Positions 45,361 to 52,749 of a stretch of DNA of 64,000 nt are shown piece by piece (the stretch's first letter is position 1; the number at the start of each line of letters is the position of its first letter). The position numbers were made by a program, and so were the translations under genes. The stretch comes from Bacillus marasmi. Its GTDB lineage: Bacteria > Bacillota > Bacilli > Bacillales > Cytobacillaceae. The notes under the pieces were generated by a model. The model saw only the letters and a list, made by a program, of their open reading frames with translations, had not been told where the DNA came from and did no database searches. Where the stretch lies: assembly GCF_902168435.1 (NCBI RefSeq), contig NZ_LR656174.1, positions 62,001 through 126,000 of the forward strand. The letters are read 5' to 3'.

Positions 45361-45939
45361 GTGAATAATCAACAACTTAAATTACGGGGCATGATTCTAT
45401 CCGCTCTGTTTGCAGCCATTATTGGCGTCCTCGCTCAAATAACGATTCCTTTGCCATTAGTACCGATTACTGGTCAAACACTTGCCATTGGCCTTGCTGC
45501 CACGATTCTCGGCTCTAGATTGGGCACTTTATCAGTATTAGTTTATATTTTTATGGGTGCTGCCGGCGTTCCAGTCTTCGCTGAAATGAAAGCAGGTATC
45601 TCAGTATTATTTGGTCCAACTGGTGGTTACATAGTAGGCTTCATACCTGCTGCGTTTATTATGGGCTGGTATATGGAAAAAACGTCCTTCCGCTTCTTTC
45701 AAGCAATGATTGCGAACACAATCGGTATGTTGATTACACTAGCATTTGGAACAGTTTGGCTTAAATATGCTGCTAATCTCTCATGGGTTGCAGCATTTAC
45801 AGGAGGCTTTGCTCCGTTTGTTATCGTTGGTCTTGTCAAAGCAGCCTTGGCATCATGGCTTGGTGTAATTGTGAGACAAAGATTAGTTTCAGCAAGATTA
45901 ATTTATGCAAAACCGATAAAAGATTCTAAAACCGCATGA
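45361..45939 (+). CDS. bioY: Biotin transporter S component
   Basis: 192 residues, six membrane helices. ALFAAIIGVLAQITIPLPLVPITGQTLAIGLAATILG is the BioY N-terminal signature, and GVPVFAEMKAGISVLFGPTGGYIVGF the central one. It binds biotin and works with the ECF energising module encoded elsewhere. GTG 45361 is used, with AAAGGAG 7 nt upstream. Monocistronic with a strong terminator. Confidence 0.95.
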   Translation: MNNQQLKLRGMILSALFAAIIGVLAQITIPLPLVPITGQTLAIGLAATILGSRLGTLSVLVYIFMGAAGVPVFAEMKAGISVLFGPTGGYIVGFIPAAFIMGWYMEKTSFRFFQAMIANTIGMLITLAFGTVWLKYAANLSWVAAFTGGFAPFVIVGLVKAALASWLGVIVRQRLVSARLIYAKPIKDSKTA

Positions 45940-45941
45940 TA

Positions 45942-45980
45942 AAAAGCCGATTTTCAGATAATCTGGAAATCGGCTTTTTT
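45942..45980 (+). terminator. bioY terminator
   Basis: AAAAGCCGATTT pairs with AAATCGGCTTTT around inner AGAT/ATCT, followed by a T run. Confidence 0.9.
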
Positions 45981-46093
45981 TGAAACCTTTTTTACATTTA
46001 TCCGTATAGTAAGTAAGCAACCTTAAATATCCATTGCTCTTAAATCATTTATTCTTTATACTCAATACATCGTTAACAAAGAAGGTGAGAATC

Positions 46094-46384
46094 ATGCTTG
46101 ACTATTTATTGGACTTTACAAATACCTACGCTCTCTATTCATTATATGTCGGGCTAGCTCTCGGTCTTCTGTTAAGGCTATTTATAACATGGTCATTAAA
46201 TGAGACAAAACTTGAAATACTATCCAACAAAATCAACTTCAAAACAACTACTTATGATATTAAAATCCAAAGTAAGAGCAGAGTTCTCCCAAATCACATT
46301 CTCCTTTGGATTATTAAATATATTCGAAACAAAACCGGAACAGGTGATGAATCAGAACCAACTATGATTTCCTTCCCTACTTAG
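46094..46384 (+). CDS. mifM: MifM-like translation-arrest sensor
   Basis: 96 residues from ATG 46094 (GAAGGTGAG 4-6 nt upstream). One N-terminal membrane helix (SLYVGLALGLLLRLFITWSL, about 16-35) is followed by a basic linker. The C-terminal ILLWIIKYIRNKTGTGDESEP resembles the arrest region of B. subtilis MifM (95 residues), with a Trp-Ile/Arg patch then an acidic cluster 8-12 residues from the end. It sits directly before the YidC2 gene, as mifM does. Stalling when membrane insertion is poor would unfold the hairpin that hides the yidC ribosome binding site. Sequence identity with MifM is low, so context and architecture carry the call. Confidence 0.75.
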   Translation: MLDYLLDFTNTYALYSLYVGLALGLLLRLFITWSLNETKLEILSNKINFKTTTYDIKIQSKSRVLPNHILLWIIKYIRNKTGTGDESEPTMISFPT

Positions 46385-46410
46385 ATAAATAAACTTCAGG
46401 AGGAAATCAT
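46364..46410 (+). promoter_or_regulatory. Hairpin masking the yidC2 ribosome binding site
   Basis: ATGATTTCCTTCC (46364-46376), the last codons of the mifM-like gene, is complementary to GGAGGAAATCAT (46399-46410), which contains the yidC Shine-Dalgarno and start, with one bulged base. The loop of about 22 nt contains the mifM stop codon. A ribosome stalled near the end of mifM would block the left arm. Confidence 0.8.
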
Positions 46411-47194
46411 GAAATTTAATAAATCAGCGTTACTACTTTTCGTCATTGGGTTAGGTGTACTTACATTATCAGGTTGTTCACCAGCCGCTATGCAGAGCAG
46501 CGACAGTACTTTTTATCAATTATTAATAGGTCCATTTCGATCGGCAATTGTCGGTTTAGCAAACTTATTCCAAGGTAATTATGGAATTGCGATAATCTTA
46601 ATTACACTCATCTTGCGACTTATCTTAATGCCGTTAATGCTCAAACAATATAAAAGCCAGCAAGCTATGAAAGAAAAAATGGAAGCACTAAAACCCGAAT
46701 TAACTGAGATTCAAGCAAAAATTAAGGGCACAAAGGACCAACAGGAACAACAAAAGCTGCAACAGGAAATGTTTGGCTTATATCAAAAGCATGGAGTCAA
46801 TCCGCTAGCGATGGGTTGTTTGCCAATCCTCATTCAAATGCCAATCCTAATGGGATTATATTATGCCATTAGTGGCTCAAAGGAGATTGCTAGTCACTCC
46901 TTCCTTTGGTTTAATCTCGGTACATCTGATTTATGGATAACGCTTATCGCTGGCGTGATCTATTATTTTCAATTCAAGGTATCTCAAACAAACCTACCAG
47001 TTGAACAACAACAGCAGATGAAAATAATGGGACTTATGTCGCCAATTATGATTGTGTTTATGTCCATGAATGCTCCAGCGGCACTTCCCTTGTATTGGAC
47101 CGTAGGTGGATTATTCCTAATCCTCCAAACGCTCTTAGGAAGAAAATTATATCAGCAACCGGTAAGCACTAAAGAGGTTTCCATAGAGAAATAA
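46409..47194 (+). CDS. yidC: YidC/Oxa1 membrane protein insertase
   Basis: 261 residues. Lipoprotein signal with lipobox LSGCSP (Cys23) and five membrane helices. FQGNYGIAIILITLILRLILMPLMLKQYKSQQAM contains the conserved Arg of the hydrophilic groove; CLPILIQMPILMGLYYAI and the late GLMSPIMIVFMSMNAPAALPLYWTVGG follow. It corresponds to SpoIIIJ/YqjG; the MifM-like leader makes it the regulated YidC2 (YqjG). It inserts proteins into the membrane. AGGAGG is 5-6 nt before the ATG, within the masking hairpin. Confidence 0.95.
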   Translation: MKFNKSALLLFVIGLGVLTLSGCSPAAMQSSDSTFYQLLIGPFRSAIVGLANLFQGNYGIAIILITLILRLILMPLMLKQYKSQQAMKEKMEALKPELTEIQAKIKGTKDQQEQQKLQQEMFGLYQKHGVNPLAMGCLPILIQMPILMGLYYAISGSKEIASHSFLWFNLGTSDLWITLIAGVIYYFQFKVSQTNLPVEQQQQMKIMGLMSPIMIVFMSMNAPAALPLYWTVGGLFLILQTLLGRKLYQQPVSTKEVSIEK

Positions 47195-47195
47195 T

Positions 47196-47230
47196 AAAAT
47201 GCCAGCCTCAATTTCGAGGCTGGCATTTTT
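47196..47230. terminator. Bidirectional terminator
   Basis: AAATGCCAGCCTC/GAGGCTGGCATTT, a 13-bp stem with a short loop, flanked by T runs in both directions. Confidence 0.92.
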
Positions 47231-47232
47231 GC

Positions 47233-47436
47233 TTAAGCATCTTTAAAATATTCCTTATAATATCCGCCGACTTTCCCTGAGTTGTCGACTATAAAATAAA
47301 ATTCTTCTGTTTCGTTTTTAACTTCGTACGTCTTACCAACAGTTAACACTTGATTTACAACATATTTTTTTGCGTTTGTATGGACACAAATTACTTGTTT
47401 TATTGCTTCACTATCATGCCATGTAAGCTGAATCAA
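47233..47436 (-). CDS. Small conserved hypothetical protein, 67 aa
   Basis: Starts at TTG 47436 with AAGGAG 8 nt upstream (the longer frame has no ribosome binding site). Reads MIQLTWHDSEAIKQVICVHT and continues KKYVVNQVLTVGKTYEVKNE; a small beta-rich domain. I recall similar 65-70 residue Bacillus proteins (possibly the DUF6501 family), but no function is known. Confidence 0.7.
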   Translation of the reverse strand: MIQLTWHDSEAIKQVICVHTNAKKYVVNQVLTVGKTYEVKNETEEFYFIVDNSGKVGGYYKEYFKDA

Positions 47437-47673
47437 ATTTGCCACTCCTTTTTTCTCATTCTTTACAATTATAAGGAAAAGCTCCTTCACCCCGCAACTA
47501 TTTATTTGCGAATCAGCATAATCATGATTGCGCTTTGTAATTGTTTGAACATTTCTAAAATTGTCACAAATTTAATACAAATGAAATATAAATATGGGTT
47601 TTCAAATCTCTAAAAAACATTTACAATAAATTAAAACTTAATATTATTTCCTTAAAACCGAGGAGGCATGCAA

Positions 47674-47808
47674 GTGAAAATTATGAGTAATGAGCAATTA
47701 ATCGTCTCGTATCGTGATGCATTAAAGTCGGATAAGGATCAGGATTGGATTAAAGTTTTAAAAGATGAAATTCAACGTCGTGGATTAAGACCATTCAAAA
47801 AAGGATAA
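47674..47808 (+). CDS. sda: Sda-like sporulation kinase inhibitor
   Basis: 44 residues from GTG 47674 with GAGGAGG 7 nt upstream. MSNEQLIVSYRDALKSDKDQ and WIKVLKDEIQRRGL align with B. subtilis Sda (LSDELLIESYFKATEM...FIELIENEIKRRSL): two short helices forming the anti-parallel hairpin. Sda binds KinA and stops phosphorelay signalling when DNA replication is disturbed. No DnaA box was seen in the preceding 150 bp. A strong terminator follows. Confidence 0.85.
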   Translation: MKIMSNEQLIVSYRDALKSDKDQDWIKVLKDEIQRRGLRPFKKG

Positions 47809-47816
47809 CAATCAAC

Positions 47817-47848
47817 ACACCGCTGTTCATGAACAGCGGTGTTTATTA
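47817..47848 (+). terminator. sda terminator
   Basis: ACACCGCTGTTC/GAACAGCGGTGT (47817-47828 with 47831-47842), a perfect 12-bp stem, then TTATTATTT. Confidence 0.92.
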
Positions 47849-47854
47849 TTTATA

Positions 47855-48004
47855 AAAGCGGAGGCGGCTCGTACAGGGGCGACAGGCATAAGACGAGTCG
47901 GCTAGAAGGTCGTAGTTTGACCTTCTGGACGAATTGGCTTATGACCCCGAGCCCCTAGCTGCCGGAGCTAGACATTTGAAAGCGGTGGCGGCTCGTACAG
48001 GGGG
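47855..48004. repeat. GC-rich dispersed Bacillus repeat, copy A
   Basis: Starts AAAAGCGGAGGCGGCTCG and ends GGAGCTAGACA (47974), with an inner hairpin TAGAAGGTC/GACCTTCTG. A second partial copy (AAAGCGGTGGCGGCTCGTAC) begins at 47979. Both ends recur in the repeat at 61806. Much richer in GC than its flanks; open frames across it are artefacts. Confidence 0.7.
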
Positions 48005-48034
48005 TGGATTGAAAAAAAAACCGATAAAATCGGT

Positions 48035-48268
48035 TTATGGTAGATCAAAAAATGTCATATCATTCATGGATTGTGGATTCATTCTTTTTTCATTAAACTT
48101 CATACCTACAATTTCCATAGACTCCGTCTGTAGTTTTGATTCAGCGATTGATAAATAATGTTGAAATCTTTCTCCAGTCAAAAACACATCTATACCATCC
48201 TCATTAAGACACGCTAGATTTTCCTCAAAAATCGAAAAGCGATGTGAACTTTGTCTAGGTTCATGCAT
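48035..48268 (-). CDS. Hypothetical protein, 77 aa
   Basis: MHEPRQSSHRFSIFEENLAC... with no recognised domain. A good ribosome binding site (GGAAGGAAG, 8 nt before the ATG) supports it. It lies between the repeat and an MFS gene, and its terminator is not obvious. Confidence 0.55.
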   Translation of the reverse strand: MHEPRQSSHRFSIFEENLACLNEDGIDVFLTGERFQHYLSIAESKLQTESMEIVGMKFNEKRMNPQSMNDMTFFDLP

Positions 48269-48348
48269 TATTAATACTTCCTTCCTCGCTTAATTCTTCT
48301 ATATATTCATTATATACCAAATTTTCAGTAATTAAATATGTAGAATTT

Positions 48349-49539
48349 TCAAACTATGTGCTTGTTCATTAAAGTACGCTTCTTTGATACTTTTTTACCG
48401 TGGATAAAATAATACAAAATGATACTAGCGGCGATGATAAATGAACAAAATTGATATATATGCCCAAGACTAATATGATTCATCGCTAATCCTATCATAA
48501 AGGAACCTACACCTATCCCGAAATCAAAAATTGATAAATAAGTTGCGGTTGCTGTTCCTCGTCTTGTTGGCGCAGCATATTGTACAGCTATCGTTTGAAA
48601 ACTCGGAGAAGCTGTTCCCCACCCCAATCCAATTAATGCAGCCGAGAGGATAAATAGGACTGAAGAGTTGACCATACCAAGCACGTACATACCTGATGCA
48701 AAGCATAACAGTGTCGGATAAATAATCCAGTTCTCACCTAATAGGTCAAAGATTTTCCCTGTAAAAGGTCGTGAAAGCAATAGCACAACAGCATACACAA
48801 CAAAAAACAGACTCGAAACTTCCATTAATCCAAGATTATTTGCGTAAACGGACACGAAGGAAAGGATTGACGAATACACTAAGCCTAAGATGCCGCCTAA
48901 TATCGAAATAGGGATTGCTGAAGTTTCAAACAAGTCCTTCCACTGGAATGTAATTAATGCTGAAGGCTTAGAAGAGGTCGGTATTCTTACCCCGGACCCC
49001 AGAAAGAAAGCTACTAACGCACCTATTACACAAATTGAAAATAAGATTGTTATACTCCATTGATTGATAGCTGTTATTCCTACAAATGGACCAATAACCA
49101 TTGCTATCGTTGTTGATAACACAAAATAGCCCATCCCTTCTCCTCTTCTTGAGTTAGGGAGAAGATCGGCAACAATCGCTCCGGTCGCTGTTGTACTCAT
49201 GCCAAACCCAATCCCATGAAGAAAACGTATTAATAATAATCCTGTTATGGACTCCGGTACAAAATACAACAATGTTGGTACCGCAAATATGATTAGTGAA
49301 ATGAGCATTATTCTTTTTTTGCCATAACGCTCCAGCCAATATCCAGCGAACGGTCGGACAATAATTGCTGATACTAGAAATATAGTTGTTAATAAACCCG
49401 CCTCTGAATTATCACTTTGTAAATCATTGATTGCATAAACTGGTAAAGTGACCAACAATATGTAGAATGATAAAAACAGAAAAAAGTTGGCAGTTGATAT
49501 AAGAACAAAATCCTTTGTCCATAATGATGTTCGATTCAT
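48349..49539 (-). CDS. MFS efflux transporter
   Basis: 396 residues with 12 membrane segments. FLSFYILLVTLPVYAI opens helix 1, the A-motif loop reads GYWLERYGKKRIMLI, and GIGFGMSTTATGAIVADLLPNSRRGEGMGYF covers helices 4-5, as in drug-type or YfcJ-like exporters. Substrate unknown. AAAGAGGTACTT precedes the ATG. It starts 15 bp after the MarR gene, so the regulator and transporter form one operon controlled by the operator at 49987-50042. Confidence 0.88.
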   Translation of the reverse strand: MNRTSLWTKDFVLISTANFFLFLSFYILLVTLPVYAINDLQSDNSEAGLLTTIFLVSAIIVRPFAGYWLERYGKKRIMLISLIIFAVPTLLYFVPESITGLLLIRFLHGIGFGMSTTATGAIVADLLPNSRRGEGMGYFVLSTTIAMVIGPFVGITAINQWSITILFSICVIGALVAFFLGSGVRIPTSSKPSALITFQWKDLFETSAIPISILGGILGLVYSSILSFVSVYANNLGLMEVSSLFFVVYAVVLLLSRPFTGKIFDLLGENWIIYPTLLCFASGMYVLGMVNSSVLFILSAALIGLGWGTASPSFQTIAVQYAAPTRRGTATATYLSIFDFGIGVGSFMIGLAMNHISLGHIYQFCSFIIAASIILYYFIHGKKVSKKRTLMNKHIV

Positions 49540-49554
49540 ATAAGTACCTCTTTT

Positions 49555-49962
49555 CTACATCTGGCGCAACCACAATGATATTAGTGTTGAAAGCTCCTGT
49601 CTTGATGCCTCTGGTAATGATTGAACCAGGTTTCGGTTCATCTGTGCGACAGCATGATCCCATATGGGGAACATTTCAACCGCCTTTGGAGTTAGCCGAA
49701 TATATTTCTTACGTCGGTCTTCTCCGTATTCAAAAGCCACATAGCCCTGAAGAGTTAAACGCTTAATCGTACGTGTCATTGGCGGTGCTTCCACGCTTAA
49801 ATAATCACAAAGCTCTTTTTGGGTCAGCGTTCCACTTTCTTTTAATACATATAGAACAGACCATTGAGCTCCATATAAACCAAAGGGCAGTAGTGCCTCA
49901 TTTAATTTTTTTGTTAACTTCCTCGATAACTGATGAATTTGATGAAATAATTGCTTCTCCAA
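49555..49962 (-). CDS. MarR-family repressor
   Basis: 135 residues. Winged helix region LTQKELCDYLSVEAPPMTRTIKRLTLQGYV is followed by the wing EYGEDRRKKYIRLTPKA, flanked by dimerisation helices. Start TTG 49962 with GGAGGT 8 nt upstream. First gene of a two-gene operon with an MFS transporter; it likely represses its own promoter and is released by the exported compound. Confidence 0.9.
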   Translation of the reverse strand: MEKQLFHQIHQLSRKLTKKLNEALLPFGLYGAQWSVLYVLKESGTLTQKELCDYLSVEAPPMTRTIKRLTLQGYVAFEYGEDRRKKYIRLTPKAVEMFPIWDHAVAQMNRNLVQSLPEASRQELSTLISLWLRQM

Positions 49963-49986
49963 AAGAGGTTGACCTCCATTTTTATT

Positions 49987-50042
49987 TACCTAGGTAACTA
50001 TTTATCAAAAAAAGTAACTATTTCATCGCGGAAATAGTTACT
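49987..50042. promoter_or_regulatory. MarR operator array
   Basis: Three copies of a TAACTATTT half-site: GGTAACTATTT (49987-50003), AGTAACTATTTC (50013-50024) and the inverse GAAATAGTTACT (50031-50042). The last two form a perfect 12-bp inverted repeat with a 6-bp spacer; the outer pair is a 17-bp inverted repeat with one mismatch. It begins just after the -10 of the marR promoter. Confidence 0.75.
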
Positions 50043-50048
50043 TAGGTA

Positions 50049-50078
50049 AGTATATGACTTTTCTTCTATTGTTGTCAA
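50049..50078 (-). promoter_or_regulatory. Sigma-A promoter for marR-MFS
   Basis: Minus strand: TTGACA (50078-50073), 18-bp spacer, TATACT (50054-50049). The predicted start near 50042 lies at the edge of the operator array. Confidence 0.8.
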
Positions 50079-50102
50079 AGTATTTTTAATCAACGTTTTG
50101 TG

Positions 50103-51209
50103 TTAGAATTCCTTCTTGACTGGATAGGCAGTAATGCAGATATCTCGACCAATTTGTTGAATCGAGTCAAAATCCAAATTAATTGCCTCAGACATTGATT
50201 CTGCATCTAATCCTGCAAATGGCGTTTTTGAACGATGCCCTCCTAACACTTTTGGAGCGATGTAGACAATATATTTATCAATAAAATTCCCCTTTAAGAA
50301 GGCCCCATTTAATTCACTTCCGCCCTCTAATAAAATATCGGTGATGCCCTTTTCATATAATTTTTGCAAAACACATGTTAAATCAAACCCAAATTCATTC
50401 ACTGAAGCAGTAATAATTTCAACGCCTAGTTCAGTCATTACTTTAACCTTTTCTTTATCTACGTTTTCACCTACAACAATCAAAGTCTTGGCTTCGTCTG
50501 TCACTTTGGTAACTTTTGCATCAAGAGGCGTCCGCAATTTCGTATCAAGAATAATCCGAATCGGACTCTTTCCCCCTTCAGGGAGTCTTGTAGTTAACTC
50601 TGGATTATCAGTTAAAATCGTACCAATTCCCACCATTATTCCGTCAACTTGGTCACGAAGACGATGTACCGTTTCACGCGCCTCGCTGCCTGTAATCCAT
50701 TTTGAATGGCCGTTATAAGTCGCAAGCTTTCCATCTAAGGTCATGGCAACTTTTGAAATAATAAATGGACGTTTGAAAATCATATTATGGATGAAACGCT
50801 CGTTAAGCAGACGTGCTTCTTTTTCAAGAACCCCAACCTCGACCTCAATTCCCGCTTCCTTTAATAGCCGAATTCCTCTACCGGCAACGAGTGGGTTTGG
50901 GTCCTCCATGGCAATAACCACTCGCTTTACACCGGAATTTTTTACCAATTCCGCGCACGGAGGTGTCTTTCCGTAATGTGAGCACGGCTCCAAAGTAACG
51001 TACAGCGTTCCATCTTTTGCGTGATCACCTGCCATTCGAAACGCATGTACTTCAGCATGGGGTTCGCCAGCCTTGCGATGGAGGCCTGACCCAACTATCA
51101 TTCCGTTTTTTACAATTACCGCCCCTACTAATGGATTGGGATTGGTTTTCCCCTTAGCAGATGCTGCTAGCTCGAGGGCAAGGTTCATATAATACTGATC
51201 TGTTTTCAT
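50103..51209 (-). CDS. ribD: Riboflavin biosynthesis deaminase/reductase
   Basis: About 368 residues. The N-terminal cytidine-deaminase-type domain has HAEVHAF and PCSHYGKTPPCAE (zinc ligands), NPNPLVGAVIV, and the C-terminal RibG reductase domain starts at RPFIISKVAMTLDGKLAT with WITGSEAR and LLEGGSELNGAFL. It performs the second and third steps from GTP to riboflavin. Here it stands alone, not in a ribDEAH operon, and no FMN riboswitch is visible upstream. Start near 51209, with AAGGAG about 9 nt upstream. Confidence 0.93.
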   Translation of the reverse strand: MKTDQYYMNLALELAASAKGKTNPNPLVGAVIVKNGMIVGSGLHRKAGEPHAEVHAFRMAGDHAKDGTLYVTLEPCSHYGKTPPCAELVKNSGVKRVVIAMEDPNPLVAGRGIRLLKEAGIEVEVGVLEKEARLLNERFIHNMIFKRPFIISKVAMTLDGKLATYNGHSKWITGSEARETVHRLRDQVDGIMVGIGTILTDNPELTTRLPEGGKSPIRIILDTKLRTPLDAKVTKVTDEAKTLIVVGENVDKEKVKVMTELGVEIITASVNEFGFDLTCVLQKLYEKGITDILLEGGSELNGAFLKGNFIDKYIVYIAPKVLGGHRSKTPFAGLDAESMSEAINLDFDSIQQIGRDICITAYPVKKEF

Positions 51210-51440
51210 TTCCGATAACTCCTTATAATGAATCTTTATATTATTCCTAATTTGCCTTCTTCTTAAATTTTTAACCAAATATCATTTTGCTTGATAATAA
51301 AATTGTAAACAAATTACATGAAATAATAAACCTACATTATGAGTTACTTCCTCAAAAATAATTTTGCAGAATATTTTTATAAACTATTTGACTATTACCA
51401 TGTTGTATAGTAAATTTAAAAAAATAAAATAATTTTATTT

Positions 51441-51551
51441 CTTATCAAGAGAGGTTGAGGGTATGGCCCGGTGACACCTCAGCAACCATCAATGTTTTTT
51501 CCATTGATAAGGTGCTAAGTCCAGCAAGTTTTTTAAAACTTGAAAGATAAG
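51441..51551 (+). ncRNA. SAM (S-box) riboswitch
   Basis: The leader opens CTTATCAAGAGAGGTTGAGG and has GGCCCGGTGACACCTCAGCAACC, then AAGGTGCTAAGTCCAGCAAG and closes GAAAGATAAG, which pairs with CTTATC. These are the conserved blocks of the S-box. With the downstream terminator it shuts off the met operon when SAM is plentiful. Confidence 0.97.
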
Positions 51552-51581
51552 AAGATGGCTCATTGACCTTACTACAATCAA

Positions 51582-51610
51582 GTCTTCTTCTTATAAGAAG
51601 GCTTTTTTTA
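51582..51610 (+). terminator. S-box controlled terminator
   Basis: GTCTTCTT/AAGAAGGC (one G-U) with a 5-nt loop and seven T, between the riboswitch core and metI. Confidence 0.9.
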
Positions 51611-51636
51611 TTTTATTAACGAAGAGGAGTGGCGGC

Positions 51637-52749
51637 ATGTATAAAATCGACACCTTATTAGCACAAATCGGTAACCGAAGTGAACAGACCACTGGTACCG
51701 TTAATCCCCCGGTTTATTTCTCTACAGCATATAGACATGAGGGAATTGGACAATCTACTGGATTTGATTACGTCAGAACCGGTAATCCTACTAGACAAAT
51801 ACTCGAGCAAGCAATTGCCGATTTAGAACATGGTGATCAAGGATATGCCTGTAGCTCTGGGATGGCAGCTATCTTAACGATTCTATCTATTTTTCAATCC
51901 GGAGATGAGTGGATAGTCTCCAAGGATTTATACGGCGGAACGTATCGTCTCCTTGAAAGAGGCTTTAAAAAATGGGGATTGACAAGTCACTATGTAAATA
52001 CCACAAATCCAGAAGAACTTATTCCCTATATTACACCTAAAACGAAAGCAATCTTTATTGAAACACCGACCAATCCATTAATGGAACAAACGGATATTAG
52101 TGCTATTGCAGCGATTGCAAAAGAACATAACATCCTCTTAATTGTAGATAACACCTTTTATACTCCGCTCCTTCAAAAGCCCATCCTGCTTGGAGCAGAT
52201 ATCGTTATCCATAGTGCAACAAAATATTTAGGTGGCCACAATGACGTTTTAGCGGGATTAATAGTTGCAAAAGGAAAAGAGCTTTGTGAAAACATTGCCT
52301 TGTACCATAATGCAGCAGGTGCCGTGTTAAGTCCATTTGATTCCTGGCTGTTAATTCGGGGAATGAAAACACTGTCCTTAAGAATGGACCGCCATGAAAA
52401 AAATGCTAAAGAAGTTGTAAATTTCTTGGCATCACATGATGATATCATTGATGTTCTCTATCCAGGTCGTGGCGGAATGGTCTCTTTCAGAATTAAAGAT
52501 GAAAAGTGGGTTAATCCATTTTTACAAAATATGAAACTCATTTCCTTTGCTGAAAGCTTAGGAGGGGTTGAAAGTTTTATTACTTATCCTTGGACTCAAA
52601 CACACGCAGATATTCCAGAAGAAATTCGTCTTGAAACTGGTGTCTGTAACAGGTTATTGCGCTTCTCAGTTGGTCTTGAGGATTCAGAAGATATTGTAAA
52701 TGATTTGCAACTAGCCTTAACTAATGCTAAAAAGGAGGTAGAACGATAA
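51637..52749 (+). CDS. metI: Cystathionine gamma-synthase / O-acetylhomoserine thiolyase
   Basis: 370 residues, Cys/Met-metabolism PLP family. VRTGNPTR and SSGMAAI near the N-terminus, DNTFYTPLLQKPILLGADIVIHSATKYLGGHND with the PLP Lys, and LGGVESFITYP near the C-terminus. Length and the shortened YPGRGGMVSF segment match B. subtilis MetI (373). Makes cystathionine, or homocysteine directly, from an activated homoserine. GAGGAG lies 7 nt before the ATG. First gene of the operon; its TAA overlaps the metC ATG. Confidence 0.95.
   Translation: MYKIDTLLAQIGNRSEQTTGTVNPPVYFSTAYRHEGIGQSTGFDYVRTGNPTRQILEQAIADLEHGDQGYACSSGMAAILTILSIFQSGDEWIVSKDLYGGTYRLLERGFKKWGLTSHYVNTTNPEELIPYITPKTKAIFIETPTNPLMEQTDISAIAAIAKEHNILLIVDNTFYTPLLQKPILLGADIVIHSATKYLGGHNDVLAGLIVAKGKELCENIALYHNAAGAVLSPFDSWLLIRGMKTLSLRMDRHEKNAKEVVNFLASHDDIIDVLYPGRGGMVSFRIKDEKWVNPFLQNMKLISFAESLGGVESFITYPWTQTHADIPEEIRLETGVCNRLLRFSVGLEDSEDIVNDLQLALTNAKKEVER

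Noticed and set aside
45361-45939. Energising-module genes of the biotin transporter near bioY
   Set aside because: No ECF ATPase or EcfT gene is adjacent; bioY is monocistronic.
47934-48158. Plus-strand frame over the GC-rich repeat
   Set aside because: Its beginning is repeat sequence and the rest is the shadow of the 77-residue minus-strand gene.
51210-51440. FMN riboswitch before ribD
   Set aside because: None of the conserved FMN aptamer blocks is present upstream of ribD; the only riboswitch in this area is the divergent S-box.
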